A stretch of DNA of 64,000 nt from Neptunomonas phycophila (lineage in GTDB: Bacteria; Pseudomonadota; Gammaproteobacteria; Pseudomonadales; Balneatricaceae), in NCBI RefSeq assembly GCF_001922575.1, contig NZ_MRCI01000001.1:186001-250000 (forward strand). Reading direction: 5' to 3'. Position 1 is the first letter of the stretch. Every line of letters begins with the position of its first letter. This document shows, one piece after another, positions 27,973-38,006 of this stretch. A program made the translations under genes and the position numbers. A model generated the notes under the pieces. It did not search any database and was not told the DNA's origin. It saw only the letters and a list, made by a program, of their open reading frames with translations.

Positions 27973-28758
27973 TTGATACAGCATTGTTGGAAACGCTACT
28001 GGCTGATTGCGCTGTTGGCGTTTTCTTCCCACGGGGTTCTAGCTGAAACGGCTCATTGGCAACAGCCGTCGTTTATTGAGCAGAGCTTTTTAACGATAGC
28101 TTTAGGAAGTGAGTACAACACAGCGGCTCGCGTGATCCATAAGTGGCGTAAGCCCGTTCGGGTGTATGTAACGCACCAAGTGGGTGATCAGGCCTTGCAT
28201 GAATCCTTACTTTCCCAACACATTGCTCATCTTAAAAAGATTACACAGCATGATATTGCACTAACCGACCGAGCTGATCAGGCAAATGTGCGGGTCTTCT
28301 TTACTCAGGAAAGTCGGCTAATACCGCTTTTAAAAAAATATACCGGTGCAAGCACGGTAAAGAATGAGCGGGGCTCTGTTTGCATTGCGTCTTTTCGCCG
28401 TAATGCGCAGTCTGAGATAGTCGAAGCGCGCATCTTTATACCCGTGGATCGTGCTCGGCGGCATGCTAAGTTACTCGCCTGTATTGTGGAAGAGATAACT
28501 CAGGTCCTAGGGCTTCCTAGGGATGACGATGCGGTTTATCCCTCTATTTTTAATGATAAAAGTACTGATACATTGCTAACGGGCTTGGATGACTTGTTGC
28601 TGCGTATTTTATATACCCCTGCAATAAAGCCCGGTATGAATGAAGCTCAGGTGAAGCCTAAAGTACGTGCCGCTATTCAGTCCTTGCAACAAAAAGGTAT
28701 GATCACTAATGCAGCGTTACGGGTTCGCTCTGAAGGTGAGCTGTATCAGTTGTTTTAG
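27973..28758 (+). CDS. exported DUF2927-family protein
   Basis: 261 residues from a TTG at 27973 that has GGAAGG seven bases upstream, the only well-placed start. A signal peptide ends near GVLA-ETA. The body has VRVYVTHQVGD, a cysteine-flanked segment GSVCIASFRR, and LLACIVEEITQVLGLPRDDD, which resembles the family's metal-protease-like helix but lacks HExxH. The function is unknown. It sits between an FAH enzyme and hemJ on one strand with short gaps. Confidence 0.75.
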   Translation: MIQHCWKRYWLIALLAFSSHGVLAETAHWQQPSFIEQSFLTIALGSEYNTAARVIHKWRKPVRVYVTHQVGDQALHESLLSQHIAHLKKITQHDIALTDRADQANVRVFFTQESRLIPLLKKYTGASTVKNERGSVCIASFRRNAQSEIVEARIFIPVDRARRHAKLLACIVEEITQVLGLPRDDDAVYPSIFNDKSTDTLLTGLDDLLLRILYTPAIKPGMNEAQVKPKVRAAIQSLQQKGMITNAALRVRSEGELYQLF

Positions 28759-28783
28759 TCAAATGAGTCAATAAGGAAGTACG

Positions 28784-29197
28784 ATGCTGTGGATTAAAAT
28801 GTTTCATATTCTTGCCATGACCAGTTGGATGGCCGGTATCTTTTATTTGCCGCGTATCTTTGTGCATTACACAGAAGGGCGTGAGGCTGGCCAAGATGTA
28901 GAACGTCTGAAAATTATGGCGAAAAAGCTCTTTGGTTTTATGACGGTGATGGCGGTATTTACCTTAGGGCTAGGTCTTTATCTGTGGCTAGGTTATGGCT
29001 TTTCAGGTGGCTGGTTACATGCCAAATTAACATTTGTCGCTTTACTTATTGGGTATCACTTTTGGTGTCGTGCTTATCTCCAAAAGATGCTACTAGATGA
29101 GTTGGGAAAAACAGGTCGTTACTTTCGACTTTTTAATGAGTTGCCCTTACTCATTTTTATCCCTATTTTGATTTTTGTCGTTGTTAAACCTTTTTAA
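28784..29197 (+). CDS. hemJ: protoporphyrinogen IX oxidase HemJ
   Basis: 137 residues, with four membrane helices. WIKMFHILAMTSWMAGIFY carries the conserved His8, YLPRIF gives Arg24, and WLHAKL gives Lys81, residues typical of the HemJ/UPF0093 family. It oxidises protoporphyrinogen IX to protoporphyrin IX in the inner membrane during haem synthesis. The ribosome site AAGGA is well placed. It ends the FAH-DUF2927-hemJ unit and is convergent with ubiJ. Confidence 0.9.
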   Translation: MLWIKMFHILAMTSWMAGIFYLPRIFVHYTEGREAGQDVERLKIMAKKLFGFMTVMAVFTLGLGLYLWLGYGFSGGWLHAKLTFVALLIGYHFWCRAYLQKMLLDELGKTGRYFRLFNELPLLIFIPILIFVVVKPF

Positions 29198-29218
29198 TCC
29201 GTCATCTACATCAAACTC

Positions 29219-29236
29219 TCGTAAAGTGGTTTACGA
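29219..29236. terminator. small hairpin between hemJ and ubiJ
   Basis: TCGTAAA / TTTACGA with a four-base loop lies between convergent genes. It has no T run and only two G-C pairs, so it is weak. Confidence 0.3.
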
Positions 29237-29274
29237 CTGAGTGTTCGATACGGTGGGTTAACGTAGGTGGGCTG

Positions 29275-29907
29275 TTAGTGAGCAGGCTCGTCAAGCTTGC
29301 TTTTAATCGCATTGATACGAGCGCTAAGGCGATCTGTTCGCTCACGTAGGGCGTCTACATCGGCCAAAAAGCACTCAGCCTCAGCACGTGGTGGGAGGAT
29401 ACGAATTTCTTCTTGGATATATTCGTTAATGTTCTGCGTTACGCTGGTGGTTACTTGTTTTGCATAGTTTATCTGACCGCGCGTCAGCGAAACGAGTTGG
29501 TGTGCCGATAGGTTACCCGTGATGTTAGCTAGTAGTGCTTCCCAGTCTATTTCTAGTTCGGCCAGTATCGTTTGAAATTGGCTGGCTAGCCCGGAGTTCC
29601 CTTCAACACTAATGCCGTGTCCAAAAAAATGTTCGCTCTTATCGTTGCTGTTTAGCAGCTTCATAAACGTAACAGAGTCGCCGCGCAACACGACATCTGG
29701 CGAGCTGGGAAACTGGTGCTGTAGCTGAACACCCCCTTGAATAGGGAGAATAAATAGCGATAAAGGCAGGTCTGTTACCTCAAATTGAATAACATTTCCT
29801 GCCAGTGCTTCGAGACGTTTACAAGTAACGGCATCTGTCTTAAGTAAGGGGTTGATTGTCTGCTCAACTGATTCGAGTATCGCTGTAGTAATCATTGCGA
29901 GTGACAT
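29275..29907 (-). CDS. ubiJ: ubiquinone biosynthesis accessory factor UbiJ
   Basis: 210 residues. The N-terminal half is an SCP2-like lipid-binding domain (about 30-130, with FEVTDLPLSLFILP and GDSVTFMKL). The C-terminus is a charged helix (LADVDALRERTDRLSARINA). UbiJ helps assemble the soluble Ubi complex that modifies the ubiquinone ring. It lies 48 bases after ubiE, as in E. coli. GAGG is eight bases before the ATG. The usual third partner, ubiB, is not next to it. Confidence 0.88.
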   Translation of the reverse strand: MSLAMITTAILESVEQTINPLLKTDAVTCKRLEALAGNVIQFEVTDLPLSLFILPIQGGVQLQHQFPSSPDVVLRGDSVTFMKLLNSNDKSEHFFGHGISVEGNSGLASQFQTILAELEIDWEALLANITGNLSAHQLVSLTRGQINYAKQVTTSVTQNINEYIQEEIRILPPRAEAECFLADVDALRERTDRLSARINAIKSKLDEPAH

Positions 29908-29955
29908 AAGTAACGCCTCGTTATCTGGGTCAGTACTTGTAAATTAAGGGGTGCT

Positions 29956-30714
29956 CTAGGGCTTGATACCCGTGTGTAAAGCAACCACTCCGCCTGTCAT
30001 GTTCTGGTACTTACAGTTGACTAATCCTGCGTTTTCCATCATTCCTTTGAGTGTGTCTTGATCAGGATGCATGCGAATCGATTCAGCCAAGTAGCGATAG
30101 CTTTCACTGTCGTTTGCAATAATTTTACCCATAGTAGGTAAGATATTAAACGAGTAGAAATCGTACATTTTGGTGAGCGCAATGTTATCTGTTTTAGAAA
30201 ACTCAAGAACCATGACTTTACCGCCAGGCTTTAATACACGTGCCATTGAGCGTAAGGCGGCGTCTTTGTCCGTTACGTTACGCAAACCAAAAGCAATGGT
30301 GATGATGTCAAAAGTGTTGTCTGGGAATGGTAAACACTCGGCATTAGCTTGAACAAACTCTACATTTCCAGCTACACCGTTATCAATTAGGCGATCGCGA
30401 CCCACTTTAAGCATGGAGTCATTAATATCAGCCAATACAACTTTGCCGGTAGGCCCTACAATGCGCGAGAAACGCTTGGTAAGATCGCCCGTGCCTCCGG
30501 CTATGTCCAAAATGGTATAGCCTTTCCGAGCACCGCTTTGTTCGATGGTTAGCTTTTTCCAAAGGCGATGAACTCCACCAGACATGAGATCATTCATGAG
30601 GTCGTATTTACCGGCCACAGAGTGGAACACATCCGCTACTCGTTTAACCTTTTCATCCGTTGGGACTTCTTTGAAACCAAAGTCGGTAGTGGATTTCTGA
30701 TTTTGTTCGCTCAT
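29956..30714 (-). CDS. ubiE: ubiquinone/menaquinone C-methyltransferase
   Basis: 252 residues from the ATG at 30714 ([17 protein letters not shown]), which matches the family; upstream in-frame ATGs add unrelated residues. The SAM-binding loop [15 protein letters not shown] is at about 65-79. [20 protein letters not shown] and [14 protein letters not shown] are UbiE signatures. It methylates the ring carbon of demethyl-quinols. It is upstream of ubiJ on the same strand. Confidence 0.95.
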   Translation of the reverse strand: MSEQNQKSTTDFGFKEVPTDEKVKRVADVFHSVAGKYDLMNDLMSGGVHRLWKKLTIEQSGARKGYTILDIAGGTGDLTKRFSRIVGPTGKVVLADINDSMLKVGRDRLIDNGVAGNVEFVQANAECLPFPDNTFDIITIAFGLRNVTDKDAALRSMARVLKPGGKVMVLEFSKTDNIALTKMYDFYSFNILPTMGKIIANDSESYRYLAESIRMHPDQDTLKGMMENAGLVNCKYQNMTGGVVALHTGIKP

Positions 30715-30814
30715 AGTGATCCGCTCTGTCTGCATGTGAGTATCAATTGACGCTGGCATTGTACCGAGGACAAGTGTGTTTGTCCTGTCTGAGATGTGGC
30801 TGATGTTGTTAAAA

Positions 30815-31201
30815 CTAAACGGCTTTAAATTTCCCAATGAGTCCGCTGTCACGACTTTCACCAGCCGCTTCTAGCTTACTTAAGTATTCGGCCCAGTATT
30901 TTTCCTGATGTAGGGCTAAATCATATAAGTAAGGCCAGGTAAATAAACCGCTGTCATGCCCGTCATCAAAAATAATTTTGAGTGCGTAATTTCCAGATGC
31001 TTGTATGGCATTAATCCCAACAAACTTTTTACCTGTTTGCAGTACGCCGTTACCAATGCCATGACCGCGGACTTCGGCGGAAGGAGAATGGACACGTAAA
31101 AACTCAGCGGTTAGCTCATAACTCGTGTCACCATAAAAAAGCTCTAGAGTTTTCGATTTTTTATGTAACTTAATATTAGTGGGCAGTTGTGATGCATTCA
31201 T
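30815..31201 (-). CDS. DUF971 (gamma-butyrobetaine hydroxylase-like N-terminal domain) protein
   Basis: 128 residues forming a single DUF971 domain: [40 protein letters not shown], then [16 protein letters not shown]. The fold binds zinc or Fe-S partners in some fusions, but no role is established for the stand-alone form. Its place between hslU and ubiE is common in gammaproteobacteria. A terminator separates it from hslU, so it probably leads the ubiE-ubiJ transcript. Confidence 0.85.
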   Translation of the reverse strand: MNASQLPTNIKLHKKSKTLELFYGDTSYELTAEFLRVHSPSAEVRGHGIGNGVLQTGKKFVGINAIQASGNYALKIIFDDGHDSGLFTWPYLYDLALHQEKYWAEYLSKLEAAGESRDSGLIGKFKAV

Positions 31202-31216
31202 CTGTATTTACCTATC

Positions 31217-31241
31217 AAAAAAGCCGGCTTCAGCCGGCTTT
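31217..31241 (-). terminator. rho-independent terminator of hslVU
   Basis: Stem AAAGCCGGC / GCCGGCTTT with loop TTCA. The minus strand then has six T. It lies 36 bases past the hslU stop. Confidence 0.92.
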
Positions 31242-31276
31242 AATCTACATGCTTAATCTCAGTGTATCACTGCTGT

Positions 31277-32614
31277 TTAGAGAATGTAGTGGCTTAAGTC
31301 TTCATCATTGCTAAGCGCGTTAAGTTGTGAGTCGACGTACGCTGCATCAATCGTGATCGTTTTGCCTGTCTCATCGGAGGCATTATAAGACAAGTCCTCT
31401 AATAAGCGCTCCATCATGGTGTGCAAGCGGCGCGCACCAATATTTTCTGTGGACTCGTTAACCTGATACGCTAACTCGGCAATGCGTGCAATTCCGTCTT
31501 CTGCAAAAGTGATATCCACCCCTTCTGTTTTCATTAAGGCGATATATTGAGCTGTTAGTGAAGCTTTTGGCTCAGTTAAGATGCGGCGGAAGTCTTCCGG
31601 CGTTAACGCATTAAGCTCAACACGAATAGGCAGGCGGCCTTGTAGTTCAGGGATTAAGTCCGAAGGCTTCGCTAAGTGGAAAGCACCAGAGGCAATAAAT
31701 AAGATATGGTCAGTCTTGACCATGCCGTATTTAGTGTTAACTGTACAGCCTTCGATTAGCGGCAGTAAGTCTCGCTGCACACCTTCACGAGAAACGTCGC
31801 CGCCGCTGGCTTCTGCACGTTTACAAACCTTGTCGATCTCATCTAAAAAGACAATGCCGTTTTGTTCTACAAGCTCTACAGCATTTTGTTTGAGATCTTC
31901 TTCTTTGACTAGTTTGGCGGCTTCTTCTTCAATTAAGAGCTTTAGCGCTTCTTTGACTGGCAGGCGACGGCTCTGTTTGTTACCGCTACCTAAATTAGAA
32001 AACATGCTTTGCAACTGGCTGGTCATTTCTTCCATGCCTGGCGGTGTCATGATTTCTACGCCCATTTTAGGCTGGCTTAATTCAATCTCAATTTCTTTGT
32101 CGTCGAGCTGACCTTCACGCAATTTTTTGCGGAAAATTTGGCGGGTTGCATTGTCCGTTTTACTGTCAGCGGGTGCTTCGTCAAAGTTGTTTGGACGAGC
32201 CTGCGGTAGTAGAGCATCTAGAACGCGCTCTTCGGCCGCATCCTCTGCACGGAATTTTACCTTTTCGGTTTCTTGAACCCGTAAAAGCTTGATCGCCATG
32301 TCCATTAGATCGCGAATAATGGTTTCCACATCGCGGCCCACATAGCCTACCTCGGTAAACTTAGTGGCTTCGACCTTGATAAAAGGTGCGTTGGCTAGTT
32401 TTGCTAGACGACGAGCAATCTCAGTTTTACCAACCCCAGTAGGGCCGATCATTAGAATGTTTTTAGGTGTAACTTCTGGACGTAGGTCATCTTCGAGTTG
32501 CATGCGGCGCCAGCGGTTACGTAGGGCTATCGCAACAGAGCGTTTGGCGTCCTGCTGGCCAACGATATGGCGATCCAGTTCGTGGACAATTTCACGAGGT
32601 GTCATGTTAGACAT
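31277..32614 (-). CDS. hslU: HslU ATPase of the HslUV protease
   Basis: 445 residues from the ATG at 32614, with GGAG seven bases upstream. Walker [10 protein letters not shown] is at 57-65 and Walker B VFLDEIDK in the middle. The I domain lies between them. The C-terminal residues DLSHYIL are the tail that inserts into HslV and activates it. It unfolds substrates and feeds them to HslV in the cytoplasm. It lies 20 bases after hslV in the same unit. Confidence 0.97.
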   Translation of the reverse strand: MSNMTPREIVHELDRHIVGQQDAKRSVAIALRNRWRRMQLEDDLRPEVTPKNILMIGPTGVGKTEIARRLAKLANAPFIKVEATKFTEVGYVGRDVETIIRDLMDMAIKLLRVQETEKVKFRAEDAAEERVLDALLPQARPNNFDEAPADSKTDNATRQIFRKKLREGQLDDKEIEIELSQPKMGVEIMTPPGMEEMTSQLQSMFSNLGSGNKQSRRLPVKEALKLLIEEEAAKLVKEEDLKQNAVELVEQNGIVFLDEIDKVCKRAEASGGDVSREGVQRDLLPLIEGCTVNTKYGMVKTDHILFIASGAFHLAKPSDLIPELQGRLPIRVELNALTPEDFRRILTEPKASLTAQYIALMKTEGVDITFAEDGIARIAELAYQVNESTENIGARRLHTMMERLLEDLSYNASDETGKTITIDAAYVDSQLNALSNDEDLSHYIL

Positions 32615-32634
32615 ATTAAGGCTCCAGAATCTGG

Positions 32635-33168
32635 TTAGGACTGCTTGGCGGGCAGGCTTTCTAAGGTAAGGTTGTGGTTGGTAAACACACAAATATCAGC
32701 GGCGATGTTTAAGCTTTTTTCAACAATCTCAAGTGCGCTGAGATCAGTGTTTTCTACTAAGGCTTTCGCTGAGGCCAGCGCATAGTTACCGCCTGACCCA
32801 ATCGCTATCACACCGTCTTCGGGTTCGATAACATCGCCTGATCCTGAAATGAGGTAGGTTTTTTCTTCGTTAGCGACCAACATGAGGGCTTCCAGCTTTC
32901 GTAAAGCGCGATCACTACGCCATTCTCGCGCTAGATGGATAACCGCATTGACGATATTGCCGTGGTGTTTATCAAGTTGTTGTTCAAATAAATCACGCAA
33001 GGTGATGGCATCAGCAGTACTACCTGCAAATCCAGTAATGACCTTGTGCTTTGGAAGAGGGTTGACCTTACGAGCAGTTCCCTTCATTACGGTGTTGCCT
33101 AGAGAAACCTGCCCATCACCGCCAACCACTACTTGGCCTGCGCGGCGTACTGATACAATCGTTGTCAT
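32635..33168 (-). CDS. hslV: HslV peptidase of the HslUV protease
   Basis: 177 residues. [11 protein letters not shown] exposes the catalytic Thr2 after loss of the first methionine, and [14 protein letters not shown] and [13 protein letters not shown] are standard HslV motifs. It forms the proteasome-like double hexamer capped by HslU. The ribosome site is AAGG eight bases upstream. A sigma-32-type promoter lies 37-65 bases before the start codon, so it should be heat-induced independently of ftsN. Confidence 0.97.
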   Translation of the reverse strand: MTTIVSVRRAGQVVVGGDGQVSLGNTVMKGTARKVNPLPKHKVITGFAGSTADAITLRDLFEQQLDKHHGNIVNAVIHLAREWRSDRALRKLEALMLVANEEKTYLISGSGDVIEPEDGVIAIGSGGNYALASAKALVENTDLSALEIVEKSLNIAADICVFTNHNLTLESLPAKQS

Positions 33169-33204
33169 ATTGTTAACCTTATTAACGGTTCTTTAATAAG
33201 GAGG

Positions 33205-33233
33205 ATATGGGATGCCCCTCGATAAATTTCAAG
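33205..33233 (-). promoter_or_regulatory. sigma-32 (heat-shock) promoter of hslVU
   Basis: On the minus strand: CTTGAAA, 15 bases, CCCATAT, close to the sigma-32 consensus (CTTGAAA, 11-16 bases, CCCCATNT). It sits in the 84-bp gap between ftsN and hslV, with a start site expected near 33198. Confidence 0.75.
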
Positions 33234-33252
33234 GGGGCGAGTCAAATCTGAT

Positions 33253-33996
33253 TTAATCGATAGCGATTGTCATGGGGCTAATGCGCAAACGAGTAAGCTT
33301 ATCGTGCACCTTGTTCATTTCTGAGCGGTTATCAAAAGGGCCTATGCGTACGCGATACCAAATGCCGTTGCTACCATCAGATTTATTGGTATGTACGTTT
33401 TTTAAACCGGACAATAATAACTGGGCCCGCATTTTTTCGGCATCTGCAGCGGTGCGGAATGAGGCGGCTTGGAGCACGTATTTTTTATCAAGTTTGGCGG
33501 TGCGTGGGGTGGATTTATAAGCGGCTACCTCTGCCGGAGTGATCTCGGTTTTTGGTAGCAGGTCATAAAACTCATAACGATTAGGGGCGTCAGTCGCTTC
33601 AGCGGTCGTTGATTGTTCAACCACTTTTACAGGCTCTGGCTTAGCGGGGGTAACGGGCTTGGGTGTAGTAGCCGGTTGTGCTTTGGATTTAGGAGCTGGC
33701 GGCGCTGCTTGTGTGGTGCGCTCGGGCACTGTAGGAGTGCTAACGGCCTTTTTGTCGGGCGACTTCGTAGGTGCCCTCACGGTTTCAGGTGAGTTGGGGT
33801 CAATATTAATTAAGCTATTTAGCAAATAGATAAGCCCAGCGAGTGCGGCTAGGCTTAAAAAGGCGAGTCCCCATGGCTTTTTCTTAGGCGGCGGAGGTGG
33901 AGCCGCTTTTTGAGCGCGTGGTTTTGCTGCCGGCCGTGATGGGCTGGCAGAGGAACCATTACGTTTTCTCTGTACGAAATCTTTACGCGATGCCAT
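33253..33996 (-). CDS. ftsN: SPOR-domain division protein FtsN
   Basis: 247 residues. A basic cytoplasmic tail of about 40 residues leads to a membrane helix (LAFLSLAALAGLIYLL, about 44-60). A Pro/Lys/Thr-rich periplasmic linker follows, and a C-terminal SPOR domain (about 170-245, YVLQAASFRTAADAEKMRAQ, IWYRVRIGPF). FtsN binds denuded septal peptidoglycan and activates constriction. The argS-ftsN-hslV-hslU order supports the name. It might instead be a generic SPOR protein. Confidence 0.82.
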   Translation of the reverse strand: MASRKDFVQRKRNGSSASPSRPAAKPRAQKAAPPPPPKKKPWGLAFLSLAALAGLIYLLNSLINIDPNSPETVRAPTKSPDKKAVSTPTVPERTTQAAPPAPKSKAQPATTPKPVTPAKPEPVKVVEQSTTAEATDAPNRYEFYDLLPKTEITPAEVAAYKSTPRTAKLDKKYVLQAASFRTAADAEKMRAQLLLSGLKNVHTNKSDGSNGIWYRVRIGPFDNRSEMNKVHDKLTRLRISPMTIAID

Positions 33997-34041
33997 GGGG
34001 TGAAATCCTTCTTACAACCTGTCTTGCTTACAATCTATCGC

Positions 34042-35802
34042 TTACATCTGCTCAGGGGCGCTAACACCTAATAACGTAAGGCCATTATTGATAACCTGAC
34101 GGGTGGCTTCGCTCAGTGTGACACGTGCGTTACGCATATCTGCATCATCAATCAGCATTTTGTTAGCGTTATAGTAAGCATGGAAATCATTGGCTAGTTC
34201 ACGTAGGTAGTTAGCCAGCGCATGTGGTTCATAGTTAACGGCGGCATTAGTTAAGACTTCAGGGTACTTGGATAATTTAACAATTAAGTCTTTTTCGGAC
34301 TCGGTATCCAATTTGGCTAAGTGCTCCAAACCTGCTTCTTTGTCCCAGCTCCAGCCTGCTTCTTCGAGTTTGCGCATGACAGAGCATACACGCGCGTGAG
34401 CGTACTGGATGTAATACACAGGGTTGTCTTTAGATGACGATTTAGCCAGCTCTAGATCAAAGTCCATATGCTGGTCAGCTTTACGAGCCACATAGAAGAA
34501 GCGACAAGCATCTTTACCCACTTCTTCACGAAGCTCGCGTAAGGTCACAAAGGAGCCAGAGCGCGTCGACATCTGAACGCGCTCTGTGCCGCGGTATAAA
34601 ATGGCAAATTGCACTAGGCGTACTAGCAAACGATCTGGGTTATAACCAAGCGCTTCGCAAGCGGCTTTCATGCGGGCAATATAGCCGTGATGGTCTGATC
34701 CCCAAATATAAAGGACTTTGTCGAAGCCTCGCTCAAATTTGTTTTTAAGATAGGCAATATCTGATGCGAAGTAAGTGGTTTGCCCGTTGGCGCGACGAAC
34801 AACACGGTCTTTGTCATCACCAAACTCAGTAGAGCGGAACCAAAGGTTGCCATCTTCTTCGAACAAGTAGCCATTCTTATCAAGTGTTTCTAAGGCGCTA
34901 TCAACATCGCCGTGCACAGCTAAGCTGCGTTCTGAAAACCACTCTTGATAGGTGACGCCAAAGTCGGCGAGGTCATCGCGAATATCACTGAGGATAGAGT
35001 TTAATGCGGCATCAAAAAATACGGCATAACCCTGCTCTCCAAGCAGTGCTTGTGCGCGTTCGATAAGCGCGTCTATATGTGTTTCTTTGTCGCCACCTTG
35101 GGGCTCATCCGCCGGTATGTCAGCCATGACAGTGGAGATCGCATGTACGTACTTATCACCATCGCTATCAATGATGCTTTGCGCAATATCGAAAATATAT
35201 TCGCCTTTATAACCATTGCTTGGAAAGGTTACGGCTTCGCCTTGTTTTTCTAAGTAACGCAACCAGACACTGGTCCCTAGAATATTCATTTGGCGACCCG
35301 CATCATTCACATAGTACTCTCGCTCTACCGGGACCCCGGCGGCTTCAAGTAAATCAGCTACTGACGCCCCATAAGCGGCTCCGCGCCCGTGACCCACATG
35401 GAGGGGACCGGTTGGGTTGGCGGATACGAACTCTACCTGAACGCGCTCATCCTGCTTAGCAAGGCCGCGACCAAATTCCGCTTTTTGCTCTAAAATGGTA
35501 TTGATGACGGCGGCTGTTGAGGCTTGGCTTACGAAAAAGTTAATAAAGCCTGGCCCTGCAATTTCTGTTTTTACAAGGCTGTCCGAAGCGGGTAAGGCAT
35601 CAATTAGCTGTTGAGCTAGCTCACGCGGGTTTCGTCGTGCCGGTTTTGCTAAAGTCAGTGCGATGTTGCTGGCAAAATCACCGTGAGCTTTGTCGCGTGT
35701 GTTTTCAACCATGATGTTAGGCTGGATATCGTCGGCTAATACGCCGTTCTTGATCAAAGTGTCTAAGGCGACGCTGATCAGATCTGCAATCTGCTGTTTC
35801 AT
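34042..35802 (-). CDS. argS: arginyl-tRNA synthetase
   Basis: 586 residues, full length. The class I signature is NPTGPLHVGHGRGA (HVGH), and the second motif appears as VQMSTRSG in place of KMSKS, normal for many ArgRS. An N-terminal Add-1 domain and a C-terminal DALR anticodon domain (YAHARVCSVMRKL onward) are present. It charges tRNA-Arg. It is upstream of ftsN with a 45-bp gap and is preceded by a long hairpin. Confidence 0.97.
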   Translation of the reverse strand: MKQQIADLISVALDTLIKNGVLADDIQPNIMVENTRDKAHGDFASNIALTLAKPARRNPRELAQQLIDALPASDSLVKTEIAGPGFINFFVSQASTAAVINTILEQKAEFGRGLAKQDERVQVEFVSANPTGPLHVGHGRGAAYGASVADLLEAAGVPVEREYYVNDAGRQMNILGTSVWLRYLEKQGEAVTFPSNGYKGEYIFDIAQSIIDSDGDKYVHAISTVMADIPADEPQGGDKETHIDALIERAQALLGEQGYAVFFDAALNSILSDIRDDLADFGVTYQEWFSERSLAVHGDVDSALETLDKNGYLFEEDGNLWFRSTEFGDDKDRVVRRANGQTTYFASDIAYLKNKFERGFDKVLYIWGSDHHGYIARMKAACEALGYNPDRLLVRLVQFAILYRGTERVQMSTRSGSFVTLRELREEVGKDACRFFYVARKADQHMDFDLELAKSSSKDNPVYYIQYAHARVCSVMRKLEEAGWSWDKEAGLEHLAKLDTESEKDLIVKLSKYPEVLTNAAVNYEPHALANYLRELANDFHAYYNANKMLIDDADMRNARVTLSEATRQVINNGLTLLGVSAPEQM

Positions 35803-35868
35803 TGACTTTAAATCACCGGTCGGTTCGAAAGATTGTAACGAGTGTCGTTAAAGAACCGAGTATTATCC

Positions 35869-35907
35869 TCTGTTGTGGCGGGGATGTTAACCCCTTGCCA
35901 CAACAGA
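35869..35907 (-). terminator. strong stem-loop between the chemoreceptor gene and argS
   Basis: TCTGTTGTGGC (35869-35879) pairs with GCCACAACAGA (35897-35907), extended by GGGG/CCCC across a two-base bulge. The minus strand then reads GGATAATAC rather than T, while the plus side has a T run after GCCTG. It may be a factor-dependent terminator of the chemoreceptor gene or an argS leader structure. Confidence 0.5.
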
Positions 35908-35933
35908 TTGCCTGTTTTTTTAAGCTTTCGTAT

Positions 35934-37907
35934 TTAGGTTCTAAAGCGTTGGATTAATGCGCGTTGCGCTTCGGCGATACGAAGTAGTCCAGAGCTGCTC
36001 TCGGAAGCGTGGTTGGCGCCTTTGGCTGTTTCTGTCGATGCCGCATTAATAGCAACCAATGTACGGCTTACTTCCTGTACTGCATGCGTTTGTTCGGTAG
36101 ACGCCGCTGCTATCTGTGTATTCATTTGGCGAATACTGTGGATAGCGGCTTGCATGGCCTGCAAGGCATCATTAGATGAGCGCGCGTAGTCCACACAGCG
36201 TGCGGCTTGATCATGGCTGTCTTGCATGCTGGTAACAACACTACTAATGCGGTGCTGCATGTTACTGACCATGGACTGGATTTCTACGGTAGAATTTTGC
36301 GTGCGGCTCGCTAGTTGGCGTACCTCGTCGGCTACAACGGCAAACCCACGTCCGTGATCTCCTGCGCGTGCCGCTTCAATAGCGGCGTTGAGTGCTAATA
36401 AGTTGGTTTGCTCGGCGATGGTGTTAATCGTTTCGAGAATGCTATCAATCTTCTTGCCATCTGCCGCCAACTCGGTTGACGCATTCATTGCAGATTGGAT
36501 AACTTGCGATTGAGATGTAATGCTGTTGTGCGTTTGTTCCATCTTCTTGTGGGCGTCGCGGCCGAGGTCATCGCACTTTTGAACACTTTCTAGCGTGGCG
36601 TCGGAGTGCTGAGAAACCTCCTCGACTGAATGCTCTAATTCGGTAGCGGCCGCTGAAGTCTGTTCGAGTTGCGCGCTCTGTTGATCCATCGACTTGGTCG
36701 TGGATAAACTGATGCGCTCATTTTCAGACGCAACTTGCGATAGTTCTTGTGAATTTTTTAGCATTTGCTTGAGGATATCTCTCAAACTATTCGTCACGGT
36801 ATTTAAGTCGGCCGATAGTAATCCAAACTCATCTTTACGACGTTGATCAAACTCCACCGTCAGGTTGCCTTGGCTTAGTTCGCCCAATTGATGCTGGATT
36901 TTAGCGAGTGGTTTGCGGATGGTTAACAAAATAATCCAGCCCACCAAACCGGCAATGAGCAAACCAATGATGCTCAAGCCAATAATCAACGATTTGCTAG
37001 TAATGATTGCGCTGGCAGCGGTAGCTTGTGCTGCTTGTGTATTGGCTAAGCCGATAGAAAGAACGTTGTTGAGCGATGCCTCTGCTGTGTCTTGATGTGT
37101 TTTGGCGATTGCTAATGTTTCGTTGCGCTTGTGTTGATTATTGTTTTTATTGATATAAGCGCCTAACAGGCCCGTATCTTCCTTGAGTGCGTCAGCGAGC
37201 CCAGTAATAACCCCCTCTATACGGGAAGCTTTGGGGTCCTGTTGCAGGAAGCTTTTATAGCTTGATAACATTTTTCCTTTTAGCTCACCCATGGATTTTT
37301 TGAGGTTACCAAGGTCGCCAGTTTTTTCGTAAATACGAATATTCAGGCGAATGTTATTAATTACCTTATTAAGCCCTTGGTACTCAGAAATGGCGGTGGG
37401 CGATGCTCGTCCTGAGCTGATATAGCGTTGTCCCCAGCGAGCTAATGAGTCAATTTGAGATTGGAATAATTGGCCTTCGCTCACCATAGAGGTATCGATT
37501 AAAATGCCTTCAGCATGTAACCGTTTTAGTATTTTAGCCGCTTCATGGTATTGCTCTGCGGAAGTTTTGGCATCGACTAATGCCGTGTTGATCGGTGAGC
37601 CTTCTGAGGTTTGCGCCTGCAGCTGCTCTATTTCTTGATGGAACTGCTCGTAGCTTTGATCAAAGCTGTCGATGTGTGTTTGGAAATCTTCAGCCCCGCT
37701 GTTGAGAAACTGTAGCAGGGCTTGGTTCGCGTTATTAAGTGATAGTATTTGCTGGTAACTGCCCACGAGCTTAGGGATTGAATCTTCCGAGACAACTTGG
37801 AGCTGTTGGTTGATTTTATTAATCCCCGTTATGCCTCCAATACCCACCACAAGAATGGTAATGGCCAATATGCTAAAGCCTAGTATTATTTTTTTAACTA
37901 TGTTCAT
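35934..37907 (-). CDS. methyl-accepting chemotaxis protein
   Basis: 657 residues. TM1 is at about 7-28 and TM2 at about 305-333, enclosing a helical periplasmic sensor of about 275 residues. HAMP is at about 333-385. The signalling tip [20 protein letters not shown] through ADEVR is at about 499-530. It ends ALIQRFRT with no CheR-docking pentapeptide. The ligand is unknown; the sensor looks like a four-helix or longer bundle. It interrupts the usual argS-priA neighbourhood. Confidence 0.93.
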   Translation of the reverse strand: MNIVKKIILGFSILAITILVVGIGGITGINKINQQLQVVSEDSIPKLVGSYQQILSLNNANQALLQFLNSGAEDFQTHIDSFDQSYEQFHQEIEQLQAQTSEGSPINTALVDAKTSAEQYHEAAKILKRLHAEGILIDTSMVSEGQLFQSQIDSLARWGQRYISSGRASPTAISEYQGLNKVINNIRLNIRIYEKTGDLGNLKKSMGELKGKMLSSYKSFLQQDPKASRIEGVITGLADALKEDTGLLGAYINKNNNQHKRNETLAIAKTHQDTAEASLNNVLSIGLANTQAAQATAASAIITSKSLIIGLSIIGLLIAGLVGWIILLTIRKPLAKIQHQLGELSQGNLTVEFDQRRKDEFGLLSADLNTVTNSLRDILKQMLKNSQELSQVASENERISLSTTKSMDQQSAQLEQTSAAATELEHSVEEVSQHSDATLESVQKCDDLGRDAHKKMEQTHNSITSQSQVIQSAMNASTELAADGKKIDSILETINTIAEQTNLLALNAAIEAARAGDHGRGFAVVADEVRQLASRTQNSTVEIQSMVSNMQHRISSVVTSMQDSHDQAARCVDYARSSNDALQAMQAAIHSIRQMNTQIAAASTEQTHAVQEVSRTLVAINAASTETAKGANHASESSSGLLRIAEAQRALIQRFRT

Positions 37908-38006
37908 CTGCTTTTACACCATAACGAAAGCTGAAATTTTGGGTGGTAGATGAGCGTGTTGTCGGCCTTTAGTACTAGATCATTAGGCTAATTTGTTAAT
38001 GATTAG

